A DNA stretch of 64,000 nucleotides, from the NCBI RefSeq assembly GCF_020510685.1, contig NZ_CP075185.1, positions 620,001 to 684,000 on the forward strand, written 5' to 3'. Shown here piece by piece: positions 1 to 9,122 of this stretch (within the stretch, counting starts at the first letter, position 1; each line of letters begins with the position of its first letter). The position numbers were made by a program, and so were the translations under genes. This DNA comes from Dechloromonas denitrificans (GTDB lineage: Bacteria; Pseudomonadota; Gammaproteobacteria; Burkholderiales; Rhodocyclaceae). The notes beneath the pieces are model-generated. The model saw only the letters and a program-made list of their open reading frames with translations. It was not told the DNA's origin and did no database searches.

Positions 1-1
1 G

Positions 2-337
2 ATGAAGGCGCTCGGGCCGGACGCGGCCAAGGTCCAGGTGCTGTTCGTCAGTCTCGATCCGGAGCGCGACAGCGCCGAACGTCTGAAGGCCTTCGTGCCC
101 TGGTTCTACCCGAGCTTCCTCGGCTTGCGCGGCGATGCCGAACAGACCCGCGCCGCCGCCAGCGAATTCCGCGTCTTCAGCGCCCGCAAGGAGGTTGGCG
201 GCGGCCTCGGTTACGTTCTCGACCATTCGGCCGGCGCCTATCTCTACGACCCGGCCGGCCGCCTCCGGCTCTACGTCAAGGATGGCGCCGCCGTCGCCGA
301 CATTGTCGCCGACCTGCGCCTGCTGCTCGCCGACTAG
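2..337 (+). CDS. SCO1/SenC-family copper chaperone, C-terminal part (gene starts before window)
   Basis: The visible 111 codons match the C-terminal half of SCO1/SenC/PrrC proteins, thioredoxin-fold proteins that deliver copper to cytochrome c oxidase or act as thiol-disulfide reductants in the periplasm. Visible hallmarks are the VLFVSLDPERD strand-turn, the LDHSAG stretch holding the conserved copper-ligand histidine, and the final YDPAGRLRLY strand. The CxxxC copper site would lie upstream, outside the window. The ATG at position 2 is therefore probably internal, and the gene is truncated by the window edge rather than broken. It stops at TAG 335-337. Confidence 0.8.
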   Translation: MKALGPDAAKVQVLFVSLDPERDSAERLKAFVPWFYPSFLGLRGDAEQTRAAASEFRVFSARKEVGGGLGYVLDHSAGAYLYDPAGRLRLYVKDGAAVADIVADLRLLLAD

Positions 338-461
338 CGGCCAGCCGTCCGGCGGCCAAGGTCGAGGCTGCCGATCGCCGGTGCCGCACAGTTCTTTGAC
401 AACGCAGCATAGTCATGTATGCTGGCCTGGCATTTTTGACATTTTTATGGGATATGGTGCG

Positions 462-1763
462 ATGCAACCGGAACGTCAGCGCCTCATTCGTTCATTGTTC
501 GACGAGTACATCGAGATGTACGCCTCGCGCGACGAGCGCCTGACGACGCGCTTCAGCGAGAACTTCAGCGGCTACGCCGGGAGCAGCGACCGGTTGGTCA
601 CCGACCGGGACGAGTGGATCCGGGTCACCCGCCTCGATTTCGCGCAGGTGCCCGGGCGGATCCGGATCGAAATGCTCGACTTCGCGCCGCAGGATCTGGC
701 CGAGGACGTCGTCGCGGCGACCGCCTTTTTCCATATTCACCTGCCGCAACACGACCCCGTTCTGGCGCGCGAAACGGCCCGCCTGGTGCTGGTCTTCCGG
801 CGCGAAGGCGACGCCTGGATGATCGCCCACAGCGGGATTTCGATCCCCTTCGGCCTGGCCAGAGAGGGCGAGGTCTACCCGATGTGGCGCTTGCAGGAAC
901 GCAATCATGAACTGGAGGCGCTGGTCGACGAGCGCACGCAAGCGCTGAAAGTCGCCAACGACGCCCTGGCGGCCCATCGCAGCCATCTGGAAACCGAGGT
1001 CGAACAGCGCACGGCGGCCCTCTCCATCGCCAAGGAGGCGGCCGAGGCGGCCAGTCGAGCCAAAACCATCTTCCTGACCACGGTCAGCCATGAACTCCGC
1101 ACCCCGATGAATGCGATCATGGGGATGACCGCGATGGCCCGCAGCCACGCCACCGACCCGGCGCTGGTCCACCGGCTGACGGTGATCGACGGCGCCTCGC
1201 GTCGCCTGCTGGCCGTGATCAACGACATCCTCGACATCTCGCGGCTGGAGGCGGAGCGCCTGACCCTGGAATGCCAGGACTTCACGCTGGCCGAAATTCT
1301 CGACAACATCACCGCGACCCTCGGCCGCAAGGCCGGCGACAAAGGCCTGCAACTGGCGGTTCATGTGCCGCCGGAAGTCAGCAGCACGCTGCTGCGCGGC
1401 GATCCGGTACGCCTGGAGCAAATACTGCTCAACCTGGCCGATAACGCCGTCAAATTCACCGACCAGGGCCGGATCAACTTGCGCGCCGGGCTGACCGAGC
1501 TGGGTCCGGACAGCATCAAGTTGAGCATTGAAGTGCAGGACAGCGGCATCGGCATCGCCGGCAAGGACATCGACCGTCTGTTCTCGCTCTTCGAACAAGG
1601 CGATGGTTCGCTGAGCCGAAAATATGGCGGCACCGGCCTTGGCCTGGCGATCAGCAAGCGTCTGGCCCAGTTGATGGGCGGCGACATCCGGGTAAGCAGC
1701 GAAGCGGGCGTCGGCAGCACCTTCTCGCTGACCGTTCGCCTGAACCGCGCCGCCGGCAATTGA
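462..1763 (+). CDS. Sensor histidine kinase with N-terminal NTF2/SnoaL-like domain
   Basis: About 433 residues. Residues 1-130 look like an NTF2/SnoaL-like fold of the kind found on soluble kinases (inference from pattern: helices, then FRREGDAWMIAHSGIS). A coiled coil follows (about 140-195, two ALVDERTQAL / EVEQRTAAL repeats). The HisKA dimerisation helix has the phosphoacceptor His210 in SHELRTPMNAI. The HATPase_c domain shows N-box (DNAVKF), G1 (DSGIGI) and G2 (GGTGLGLAI) motifs. No transmembrane segment or receiver domain is seen, so it is probably cytoplasmic and needs a separate response regulator. ATG 462 is preferred because GGGA lies about 9 bases upstream; ATG 447 in the same frame is an alternative. 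It ends 6 bases from a convergent gene. Confidence 0.85.
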   Translation: MQPERQRLIRSLFDEYIEMYASRDERLTTRFSENFSGYAGSSDRLVTDRDEWIRVTRLDFAQVPGRIRIEMLDFAPQDLAEDVVAATAFFHIHLPQHDPVLARETARLVLVFRREGDAWMIAHSGISIPFGLAREGEVYPMWRLQERNHELEALVDERTQALKVANDALAAHRSHLETEVEQRTAALSIAKEAAEAASRAKTIFLTTVSHELRTPMNAIMGMTAMARSHATDPALVHRLTVIDGASRRLLAVINDILDISRLEAERLTLECQDFTLAEILDNITATLGRKAGDKGLQLAVHVPPEVSSTLLRGDPVRLEQILLNLADNAVKFTDQGRINLRAGLTELGPDSIKLSIEVQDSGIGIAGKDIDRLFSLFEQGDGSLSRKYGGTGLGLAISKRLAQLMGGDIRVSSEAGVGSTFSLTVRLNRAAGN

Positions 1764-1769
1764 GCGCCG

Positions 1770-3155
1770 CTAACCGAGCTTGTCGAAAAGCTGCCGGTAC
1801 AGTCGCCGCATCTGCTTCAGATCGTTGGCGTCGGCTGTTGCGCGGCCGTAGCGGGCCGTCTCGAACAGCCGGGTCAGCGCCGATGTTTCAGCCTCCAGGT
1901 GGGGGCGAAACTGGGTCATGGCGGCGAGATATTCGCGGGTGTTGGCGGCCGGTGGGCGGGGCGTATCCTGGATGACGAACAGCCTTTCCATAGCCTGGTA
2001 ATACTGTCGGGCTCCCGCGCTGCCGCTGGCGTGCTGCGCCAGCAGGCCGAGCCGGAGGTAGTCGTAACGCGTGCGCAGCCAGGTGACGACCTTGACCTCG
2101 CGGAGCAGCAGGGCGATGACGCCGAGCAGGATCAGCAGCAACAGCGCGAACAGGCTCAGCCAGGCGGCGGTGCGATGTTTCTGCAGCCACTCCTTGATGG
2201 CATTCCACAGTGCCTCGAGGTTTTCCATCACTGGCGCTAGGCTCTGCTGCAGGCTTTCGCTCAGGTTGGCCAATTGTTTGATGGTCGTCGACTGCCAGTG
2301 CGGCATCCCCGGGCGATCGGCCGCCGCGCGCATTTCGCCCGGCGTCGGCCAGCCGCGGGTGGATGGGTTGCCCGCGCCGGGCTGCCCGTCGCCGGGACCG
2401 TTCTGGCCAGCCGCTGCGCCGTCCGACCCGGCGCCGCCGCTTGCCCCGTCGCCACCCGATTGCCCGGCTCCGCCGCTGCCGGGCGATTCGCCAAGCAGGC
2501 CGATATTGCTCAATTGCCCGTAGCGCCAGAACAATTGTGGCCAGGTGACTTGCGGCGTCAGCAGATAGAAGCTCGTGGCGAGTAGCAGAATGGTCGTCGT
2601 CGCGGCGGCGATGGCCATCCCCTGCCCTCCGGCCGTCGGCTGGCCAAGGCTGACCTGGCGTAGATCTTCGGCACGCCGGTTGATCTGTTCGGAGACCAGC
2701 GTGAAGACCACCGCGGCGACGTAGGGCGCCAAGTAGAACAGCATGGTCCAGTCGGCGCGATAGTGCGATGCGGCGAACATCACCATCACCGCCGAAACCA
2801 GCAGGCCCAAGTGCAACTGGCGGCGGCTGGTGGTCACGCAGTTCTGGGCCGCCTGGAGCACGGCGAGCAGGTAGATGCCGGCCCGCGGCAGTCCCCAGAG
2901 CGGCATGAACACCAGGACGGTCGCGACAAAGCCGAGGATGAGGACGATTTTTTGTTGTTGCTGGCCGCTTTCCTGCGGGCTGCCCTGTTGCTTCCAGCCG
3001 ACGCGCAGCGTCCAGGCGAAGACGGCCGCCCACAGGATGACCTCGGTGGAGAAACTGCCGTAGCCGATGTCGAGGAAGGCATTGCAGGCAACGCCCAGGC
3101 TCAGCGCGGCGAACAGCCCGAGATAGGCGGAAAAGTAGGTGAGCGGCGGATTCAT
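1770..3155 (-). CDS. Membrane protein with C-terminal DUF4129-like domain
   Basis: 461 residues. The N-terminal half has several hydrophobic segments (roughly residues 5-28, 35-50, 68-90, 110-130, 135-158, 185-200). A Gly/Ser/Ala/Gln-rich low-complexity linker (about 220-268) follows, then an amphipathic region, one more transmembrane helix (about 342-362), and a cytoplasmic helical tail ending LKQMRRLYRQLFDKLG. The order of membrane bundle, soluble part, single helix and DUF4129 tail resembles TgpA/YebA proteins, but I see no transglutaminase Cys-His-Asp core. It is the last gene of a moxR-DUF58-DUF4129 operon and overlaps the DUF58 gene by 4 bases (ATGA). The role is unknown; such operons are usually linked to envelope processes or chaperone-like assembly. 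Confidence 0.7.
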   Translation of the reverse strand: MNPPLTYFSAYLGLFAALSLGVACNAFLDIGYGSFSTEVILWAAVFAWTLRVGWKQQGSPQESGQQQQKIVLILGFVATVLVFMPLWGLPRAGIYLLAVLQAAQNCVTTSRRQLHLGLLVSAVMVMFAASHYRADWTMLFYLAPYVAAVVFTLVSEQINRRAEDLRQVSLGQPTAGGQGMAIAAATTTILLLATSFYLLTPQVTWPQLFWRYGQLSNIGLLGESPGSGGAGQSGGDGASGGAGSDGAAAGQNGPGDGQPGAGNPSTRGWPTPGEMRAAADRPGMPHWQSTTIKQLANLSESLQQSLAPVMENLEALWNAIKEWLQKHRTAAWLSLFALLLLILLGVIALLLREVKVVTWLRTRYDYLRLGLLAQHASGSAGARQYYQAMERLFVIQDTPRPPAANTREYLAAMTQFRPHLEAETSALTRLFETARYGRATADANDLKQMRRLYRQLFDKLG

Positions 3156-4426
3156 CGATTGAACAATTGAACCAGGTCGTCGCCGCGGCGGACCGGGACG
3201 TAACAGGCCCCGAGTTCGATCAGGGCGGCGGTGAGCTGGGCGTTGTCGCCGGCCGGGCCGGCCGCGGTGAAGGAGTCGCGGTCGAAAATCACCGCGAACA
3301 GATTGGCCTGCTTGGCCCTGAGCAGGGTCAGGGCGTGCAGCGTTTCGCGCGTCCTGGCCGTTTGCTCGGCGAGGAAAATCACCACCGTCTCGCCGCGAAT
3401 GGTGGTTTGCGCGACCTGATCAAGCAGCCGGGCATAGGGCGTCACGCCATCGCAATCGACCACCGCCAACTGGTCGAGGATGCCCTGGTAGTGGGCGTCG
3501 CCGGTGCCCGGCTGGCCTTGCAGCCAGGTTTGCCCGCCGGCCCCAGCAAGCCGTGTGCGGATGCTCTGGGTGCAGCCATAACGGGCGATTGAAGCGGCGA
3601 CCCGGACGGCGTATTCGAAAGTCGACTCCTTGCCGAGGCCGACATTCGATTCGGCGGCCTGGTCGAGCACGATGCTCAGGCAGGCCGAGGCCAGCGGTTC
3701 GTACTCCCTGACCATCAGCTCGTTCAGGCGGGCGGTGGTCGGCCAATGAATATGGCGCGGGTTGTCGCCGCGGCGGTATTCGCGCAAGCCGGAAAACTCG
3801 GCGGCGCCGGCGCCTTCCGGCAGCAGGTAGCCGCCCCGGTGAATCTGGCTGGGGGCGCCGTGCAGCGGCAGCCCGAGGATGCTGAAGACATCGGGATAAA
3901 TGGTCAGGGCCTGGACGCCGTCGTTGCGCCGCAGACGCGCTTCGGCCAGGCCGAGCGGGAAACTGGAGGCCAGACTGACCGGGCCGAGCCGGTAATGCCC
4001 GCGTTTTTCGCAGAGTACCGGAACGTCGAAGGCGCTGGTGCGCCGGCCCGGCAGGTAGGCCAGAACGCCGAGCACCTTCTCGCCGCCGCCTTGTTCGGGA
4101 TCGGCCAGGCCGACGAAGGGCAGGCGGTCGACCAGTTCGACCATGAAACGGGGTAGCCATCCCGGGTTGCTGACCTCGACCCGGAAGCGGATGGTTTCGC
4201 CTTCCTCGGCCCGGCTCGGGCCGCGCCGCGTCACGCTCAGGCGGCGGACCAGCCAGCGCGGCCAGAGAAAGCCGGTGAGCAGCGTGGCGCCGAGCAGCGC
4301 ACCGATCGCCCAAGGCAGCGACTGGTCGCGGTTCAGCGCGGAAAGATAGGCGACGACGGTCAGCGCCAGCAACACGATGGCCTTGCGGCGCAGCGTCAGC
4401 CAGCCGGCGAGCGAGGGCTGGGGCAT
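3152..4426 (-). CDS. DUF58 domain protein
   Basis: 424 residues. Two hydrophobic segments near the N-terminus (about 14-30 and 36-52) are followed by a beta-rich region and the DUF58 signature around residues 210-235 (FSGLREYRRGDNPRHIHW). The C-terminal part resembles a von Willebrand A-like fold (LSIVLDQAAES, ETVVIFLAEQ). DUF58 proteins are almost always encoded next to MoxR AAA+ ATPases, as here, and are thought to be their membrane partners or substrate adaptors; the biochemical role is not established. It lies 3 bases downstream of the moxR gene and overlaps the next gene by 4 bases, so the three are surely co-transcribed. Confidence 0.85.
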   Translation of the reverse strand: MPQPSLAGWLTLRRKAIVLLALTVVAYLSALNRDQSLPWAIGALLGATLLTGFLWPRWLVRRLSVTRRGPSRAEEGETIRFRVEVSNPGWLPRFMVELVDRLPFVGLADPEQGGGEKVLGVLAYLPGRRTSAFDVPVLCEKRGHYRLGPVSLASSFPLGLAEARLRRNDGVQALTIYPDVFSILGLPLHGAPSQIHRGGYLLPEGAGAAEFSGLREYRRGDNPRHIHWPTTARLNELMVREYEPLASACLSIVLDQAAESNVGLGKESTFEYAVRVAASIARYGCTQSIRTRLAGAGGQTWLQGQPGTGDAHYQGILDQLAVVDCDGVTPYARLLDQVAQTTIRGETVVIFLAEQTARTRETLHALTLLRAKQANLFAVIFDRDSFTAAGPAGDNAQLTAALIELGACYVPVRRGDDLVQLFNR

Positions 4427-4429
4427 GGC

Positions 4430-5386
4430 CTAGATCGGCGGCGGCAATTGGTCGAGCACTTCGCGCAGGATGTCGCGCGCCGTGCGGCCCATCGCCGCGG
4501 CCTGCGGCCGGACGATCAGGCGGTGTTCGATGACCGGGCCGGCCATCGTCTTGACGAGGTCGGGCGAGACGAAAGCCTGGTCGCGCAGAAAGGCCAGGCA
4601 CTGGGCGCCGCTGGCCAGGGCCAGCGTGCCGCGCGGGCTGGCACCGAGGCGGAGGTCGGGATGCTGGCGGGTAGCGGCGCAGATGCGGGCGATATAGGTC
4701 GCGACATCGGCATGGATATGGACCGCCTTGACCGCATCGCGGGCGGCCAGGATGGCCGACTCGTCGATCACCGGCTGCAGATCGTCGATCGGGTGGCGCA
4801 GGGCCTGGGCCGCCAGGATGCGCACTTCTTCGTCGAGGCTCGGGTAGCCGACGTGCAGGCGGACGAAGAAACGGTCGAGCTGGGCTTCCGGCAGCGGGTG
4901 GGTGCCGGCCATGTCGATCGGGTTCTGGGTGGCGAGGACCATGAAGATTTTCGGCAGCGGGTAGGTGTGGCCATCGACGCTGACATGGAACTCGGCCATG
5001 CATTCGAGCAGCGCCGACTGGGCGCGCGGCGTGGCGCGGTTGATTTCGTCAGCGAGCAGGATGTTGGTGAATACCGGCCCGGGGCGGAACTCGAAATCGG
5101 TCGTTTTCTGGTTGTAGATCGGCACCCCGGTGATGTCCGATGGCAGCAGGTCGGGCGTGCATTGCAGGCGCTTCATGTCGACCGCCACCGAGCGGGCCAG
5201 GGCACGGGCCAGCATGGTCTTGCCGGTGCCCGGAACGTCCTCGAGCAGGACATGGCCGCGGCAGAGCAGCGAAATGACGGCAAACTCGATGACCGGCCGT
5301 TTGCCGACGATGACTTTCTCGACGTTGTCGATCAGTGACTGGATGTTTTTCATGGGTTTTTCTATGGCGCGGGCGGGATCATTCAA
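4430..5386 (-). CDS. MoxR-family AAA+ ATPase
   Basis: 318 residues. Walker A is GTGKT in LLEDVPGTGKTMLARALA, Walker B is ILLADEINRA, and sensor 1 is MVLATQNPIDMAGTHPLPEAQLDRF, all diagnostic of the MoxR branch. MoxR ATPases act as chaperones for metal insertion or complex maturation, together with VWA/DUF58 proteins. The second in-frame ATG (5353, MKNIQSLIDN) aligns better with typical MoxR starts and may be the true start; the first 11 codons are Pro/Ala/Glu-rich. First gene of the moxR-DUF58-DUF4129 operon. No methanol dehydrogenase genes are nearby, so it is not moxR of methanol oxidation in the strict sense. Confidence 0.9.
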   Translation of the reverse strand: MNDPARAIEKPMKNIQSLIDNVEKVIVGKRPVIEFAVISLLCRGHVLLEDVPGTGKTMLARALARSVAVDMKRLQCTPDLLPSDITGVPIYNQKTTDFEFRPGPVFTNILLADEINRATPRAQSALLECMAEFHVSVDGHTYPLPKIFMVLATQNPIDMAGTHPLPEAQLDRFFVRLHVGYPSLDEEVRILAAQALRHPIDDLQPVIDESAILAARDAVKAVHIHADVATYIARICAATRQHPDLRLGASPRGTLALASGAQCLAFLRDQAFVSPDLVKTMAGPVIEHRLIVRPQAAAMGRTARDILREVLDQLPPPI

Positions 5387-5458
5387 GATGGCCGTTTGGC
5401 GGCTGTTGGTGCCGTGCTCAAGGCCGGCGACGACGACTCGCAGATTACCACAATGGCA

Positions 5459-8400
5459 TTATCGGGTTTGGCTGGCGTCTCGCGGCGGGCGCTGATTCTC
5501 GGCGCGCCCGAAGGTCAGCGTGTAGAAAATATCCAGCGCATTGTCGCTGCCGGCCCGGCCGATCAGCGAAATTTGCCGCGTCAGGTTGACCGTCAGCTTG
5601 ACGATGCTTTCGGCCCGGCCGAGCGATTGCTCGTAGGAGAGCAGGGCGTTGGCCGACAGACGTTTGCCGACGCTGAGGATCTGGTTGCCGGTGGTGGCCG
5701 CCGTATCGACCGTGCTGCCGGCCACCCGGCTGCTCAGCTGGCGGCTACCGGTGCTGCCGATGTCGCCCTGGCGGACGCCGAGTTCGTCGATGCCGAACGT
5801 GGTTTTCAGCTGCTGGACCAGATTGCCCGAGTTGTTGCCGAGCAGGCCACTGGCTGCCGAGAGCAACACCGTCGCGTCGCCGGCGCTCATCTGGTCGGGG
5901 CCGTGGCCGAGGACCAGCCAGGCGAGCTTTTCGGCGTCCGGCAGTTCCGGGTCGGAGACCAGTTTGACGATCGGCCGCTGCACCGTGCCGGCGATCTGCA
6001 CGCCGGCCTCGACGCTGAGGCCCTTGCGCATGGCGCGGACGTCGAGTGCCGGGTTGTCGAGCAGCCCCTGGAAGGTAAGGATGCCGCGTTCGATGGCGAG
6101 CTGCTGGCCATAGGCGTCGAAACGCCCGTCGCGGGTGCGGATCGTCCCGCTGGCCCGTGGCAGGTCGCGGCCGGCGGCCTGCAGCCGGATGTTGCCGGCC
6201 AGTCGGGTCGCTAGACCGACGCCGTTGAAGTAGAAGTTCTGGCCGAGGTCGGTGCTGATGTCGAGATCGAGTTTCGGGCGCAGCGTGGCGGCCGTTTTGG
6301 CCGCGCCGGGGCGCTTGATGATGACGTCGCTGGACAGCCGTGGCGCGCCGCTCGGGGCGAGTTGCCAGTAGCCGGCATCGACCGCCAGCTTGCCCTTGGC
6401 GCCGAAGGTGTCGCCTTGCCAGGTCAGCCGGCCGTCGCCGGAAACGGCTACCCACTGGTCGGGCAGTTGCCAGGCGCCGAGCCGGTCGAGGTGGAAGTCG
6501 AGAAAGCCGCTGTCGGCGCCCTTGCTGCGGTCGATCTGCGTCTCGCCGGATATTTCGAGGCGGCCCGGCTGCTCCGTCAACTTGGTTACTGCTTCGCGGC
6601 CGGCCAGGCGCAGCGGCCGCGGCATGTTTTGCAGCAGGCTGTCGAAGCTTAGCTGGCGAACGCGCAGCAGGTTGTTGTCGAGGTCGATGAGCAGTTCGCC
6701 ACGGGCCAGGTTGAGGCCCTGGTCGGGCCGGCGCAGCGCCAGTTTCTCGCCGCGGAAGCGGCCGTTGGTCAGCGGCTGGGCCGGGCTGCCGCTCAGTTTC
6801 AGTTTGCCGAAGAAGCGCCCGGCGCTCTGCCATTCGTCGCCGATCAGTTCGGCCAGCCAGCCGAGGTCGGCGATGTCGGATTTCAGGCTGCCTTGCCACG
6901 GTGCCTGCTGATTGAGCGTCCAGGCGCCCTGCATGCCAGCGTTCAATTGACCGTCGATCTGGCCGACCCGCGAGCCGCGGGCGCTCAGGCTGGCCCGCAA
7001 TTGGCGCGGGTCGGCCGCGGCCTGCAGCGTGGCCCGCCAGTCGAGCGGGTCGCCGGCCAGCTGGGCCGGTCCGAAAGACCACTGCTCGGCACCCAGTTCG
7101 AGTGCGGCAGGGGCGGTCAGGCGGACATTGCGGGCCGGCTCGGGGCCGCGCAGGCTGGCGTCGAGCAGGCGGCCACGCCAGGTCGGGCTGTGCGCGCCCT
7201 GACTCAGTCCGCCTTCGGCCGTCATGTTCAGGGCGAGCTGACCGGCCAGTTCGCCGCTGGCTTGTAGCCGGTGCGCCTGATTGCTGCCTTCGCCGTGCAC
7301 GCGCAGTTGTCTGGCCAGGGCCGGCTGGGTTGGCGTAGCGAGCTGGGCGATGGCGAGGTCGATCAGCAGCGGCGAGTCGGGCTGACCGCCGGCTTCCGCC
7401 GCCAGTGTCAGGCCGCTCAGCCGGCCGAAATCCGGGTGGCCGAGCAGGGCAGCCTCGGCGCGGGCCGCCAGTTTCGGTTGCCGGGCCGTGCCGCTCAGCG
7501 CCAGTCGGCCGCTGATGCCGCCTTCCAATCCGTAGGGCGTCAGTTGGTTCGCTTCGATGGCGATGCTCAGCGCGTCGCCGGGGCGGCCGAAGGCGCCGCG
7601 CGCCTGCAGCGTGTTGGCGCCGGCGGCGAGCGCGATGTCGGCCTGCGGAATGCGGGGCCAGTCGATGCTCAGCTTGCCGTGTCCGGTCAGCGGCTGTTTG
7701 GCGAGCAGGCTGTCGGTCAGCGCGAAGCTGGCCGTGACGACCGGGCGCGGTGCCAGCTGACCCTGCGCGGTCAGCTGGGCATTGATCCGGGCAGCCGGCA
7801 CCTTGGCGAAGCGGCTCGGATCGAAATGGCTGAGGTCGCCGCGGGCGGTGAAAGCCAGCTTGTCGTTCATCGCCAGTTCGCCGCTGGCGGCCAGCCGGGC
7901 GTCGCCGGCGCCGATTTCCAGGCGATCGACGTTGATTTTCTCACCGGCATGGCTGGCGGCGGCGCGCAGGGTGAACTTGGGGTCCTTCAGGTCGAGCTTG
8001 ATGGCTTGCCGGTTGGCGGCGAGGTTCGCAGTAATCGGCCCGGCCAACCGGGTTGGCCGCAGTGCCGAGACGATTTGCGCCGCGTCGAGGTTATGGGCAT
8101 CGAGATCGAGGGCCAGCGCGCCATTCGCCCATTGCCCGTGGCCGCTCAGTTGGCCCGGGCCGCCCAGCCCGGCCTGGAGATTGTCGAGTCGGGCGCTGGC
8201 GCCCTGCCAGTCGAGGCGGCCGGTGAGGCTGGCCAGCGGCAGGCGCTGGCGGTCGAGCGGGCCGGGCTGCGGGTTGCTCAGCGTGAATTCGCCGGCCACG
8301 CCGTCGCCTTGTGGCGCGAGGTCGGCGCGCAGGCTGAGACGGGCTTTGGGCGCGGCACGCTGCCAGGCGGCCGGATCGATATTGGCGAGGGCGATGCGGG

Positions 8401-9121
8401 CGCTGGCAAAAGCCGCCGGCGCGAAGGGGGTGAGCACCACCTCGGCTTCGCCTTCGATGCCCTGGCGGGCGACGGCCTGCAGCGCCAGGCGTTCGAGCCG
8501 GCCGGCGGCCTGCACGGCAAGGGCCAGCGGCTGCTCGGCGAGCTGGCCGGTGAGTTCGGCACCGGCCGAGAGCAGCAAGGGCGACGCGCCATCCAGCGTC
8601 GCCTGGCCGCTGACGGCGATATCCGCGGCGCGCGCCCGGAAGTCGCTCAGGCGATGGTGGCGACCGTCGCTGCTCAGGCGCCCGGCGATGTCGCTGGCGG
8701 TCAGCAGGTTGCCGTAGTGCAGCGCGGCGATCAGCACGTGATCGATGTCGACCGCCAGCGGCAGCCGCAGGTCGGTCGGCGGCGGCGTCGGTGCCGCGCT
8801 CGGGGCGCTGACGATGTGCAGTTGCTCGATACGCAGTTCGGCAATCGCCAGGCTGCCGCGCAACAGCGCGGCGGGCGACCAGTCGACATGGATCTGCTCG
8901 GCTTGCACCTGCAGCTCCGGCGTTTGCCAGCGTAGCGTGGCGATATCCAGTGGGCCGAGCAGGCGGCCGCTCGGCCGCTCGATCTGCAGCCGGCCGCCGC
9001 TGGCGCTGCCGGCCAGCCGGGCCAGTTGGTGCAGGCCGCTGGCGCTGCCGGCCAGCCAGACCGTGCCGCCGGCAATGGTGGCGAGGAGCAGCGCGGCGCT
9101 CAGGACAAGGGCGCGGCGCAT
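5459..9121 (-). CDS. tamB: TamB, inner-membrane-anchored translocation and assembly module subunit
   Basis: 1220 residues from the ATG at 9121, one base after the tamA stop codon; an in-frame extension to 9286 exists but lies inside tamA. Residues 5-25 form a signal-anchor helix. The body is a long, repetitive beta-rich region with recurring LxLxGxxQ-type strands, as expected for an AsmA/TamB-type beta-helical groove. The C-terminal TamB (DUF490) domain ends in a barrel-like strand (LDIFYTLTFGR). TamB spans the periplasm and with TamA supports insertion of outer-membrane proteins and/or anterograde phospholipid transport. Length and pairing with tamA fit the family. Confidence 0.92.
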   Translation of the reverse strand: MRRALVLSAALLLATIAGGTVWLAGSASGLHQLARLAGSASGGRLQIERPSGRLLGPLDIATLRWQTPELQVQAEQIHVDWSPAALLRGSLAIAELRIEQLHIVSAPSAAPTPPPTDLRLPLAVDIDHVLIAALHYGNLLTASDIAGRLSSDGRHHRLSDFRARAADIAVSGQATLDGASPLLLSAGAELTGQLAEQPLALAVQAAGRLERLALQAVARQGIEGEAEVVLTPFAPAAFASARIALANIDPAAWQRAAPKARLSLRADLAPQGDGVAGEFTLSNPQPGPLDRQRLPLASLTGRLDWQGASARLDNLQAGLGGPGQLSGHGQWANGALALDLDAHNLDAAQIVSALRPTRLAGPITANLAANRQAIKLDLKDPKFTLRAAASHAGEKINVDRLEIGAGDARLAASGELAMNDKLAFTARGDLSHFDPSRFAKVPAARINAQLTAQGQLAPRPVVTASFALTDSLLAKQPLTGHGKLSIDWPRIPQADIALAAGANTLQARGAFGRPGDALSIAIEANQLTPYGLEGGISGRLALSGTARQPKLAARAEAALLGHPDFGRLSGLTLAAEAGGQPDSPLLIDLAIAQLATPTQPALARQLRVHGEGSNQAHRLQASGELAGQLALNMTAEGGLSQGAHSPTWRGRLLDASLRGPEPARNVRLTAPAALELGAEQWSFGPAQLAGDPLDWRATLQAAADPRQLRASLSARGSRVGQIDGQLNAGMQGAWTLNQQAPWQGSLKSDIADLGWLAELIGDEWQSAGRFFGKLKLSGSPAQPLTNGRFRGEKLALRRPDQGLNLARGELLIDLDNNLLRVRQLSFDSLLQNMPRPLRLAGREAVTKLTEQPGRLEISGETQIDRSKGADSGFLDFHLDRLGAWQLPDQWVAVSGDGRLTWQGDTFGAKGKLAVDAGYWQLAPSGAPRLSSDVIIKRPGAAKTAATLRPKLDLDISTDLGQNFYFNGVGLATRLAGNIRLQAAGRDLPRASGTIRTRDGRFDAYGQQLAIERGILTFQGLLDNPALDVRAMRKGLSVEAGVQIAGTVQRPIVKLVSDPELPDAEKLAWLVLGHGPDQMSAGDATVLLSAASGLLGNNSGNLVQQLKTTFGIDELGVRQGDIGSTGSRQLSSRVAGSTVDTAATTGNQILSVGKRLSANALLSYEQSLGRAESIVKLTVNLTRQISLIGRAGSDNALDIFYTLTFGRAENQRPPRDASQTR

Positions 9122-9122
9122 C

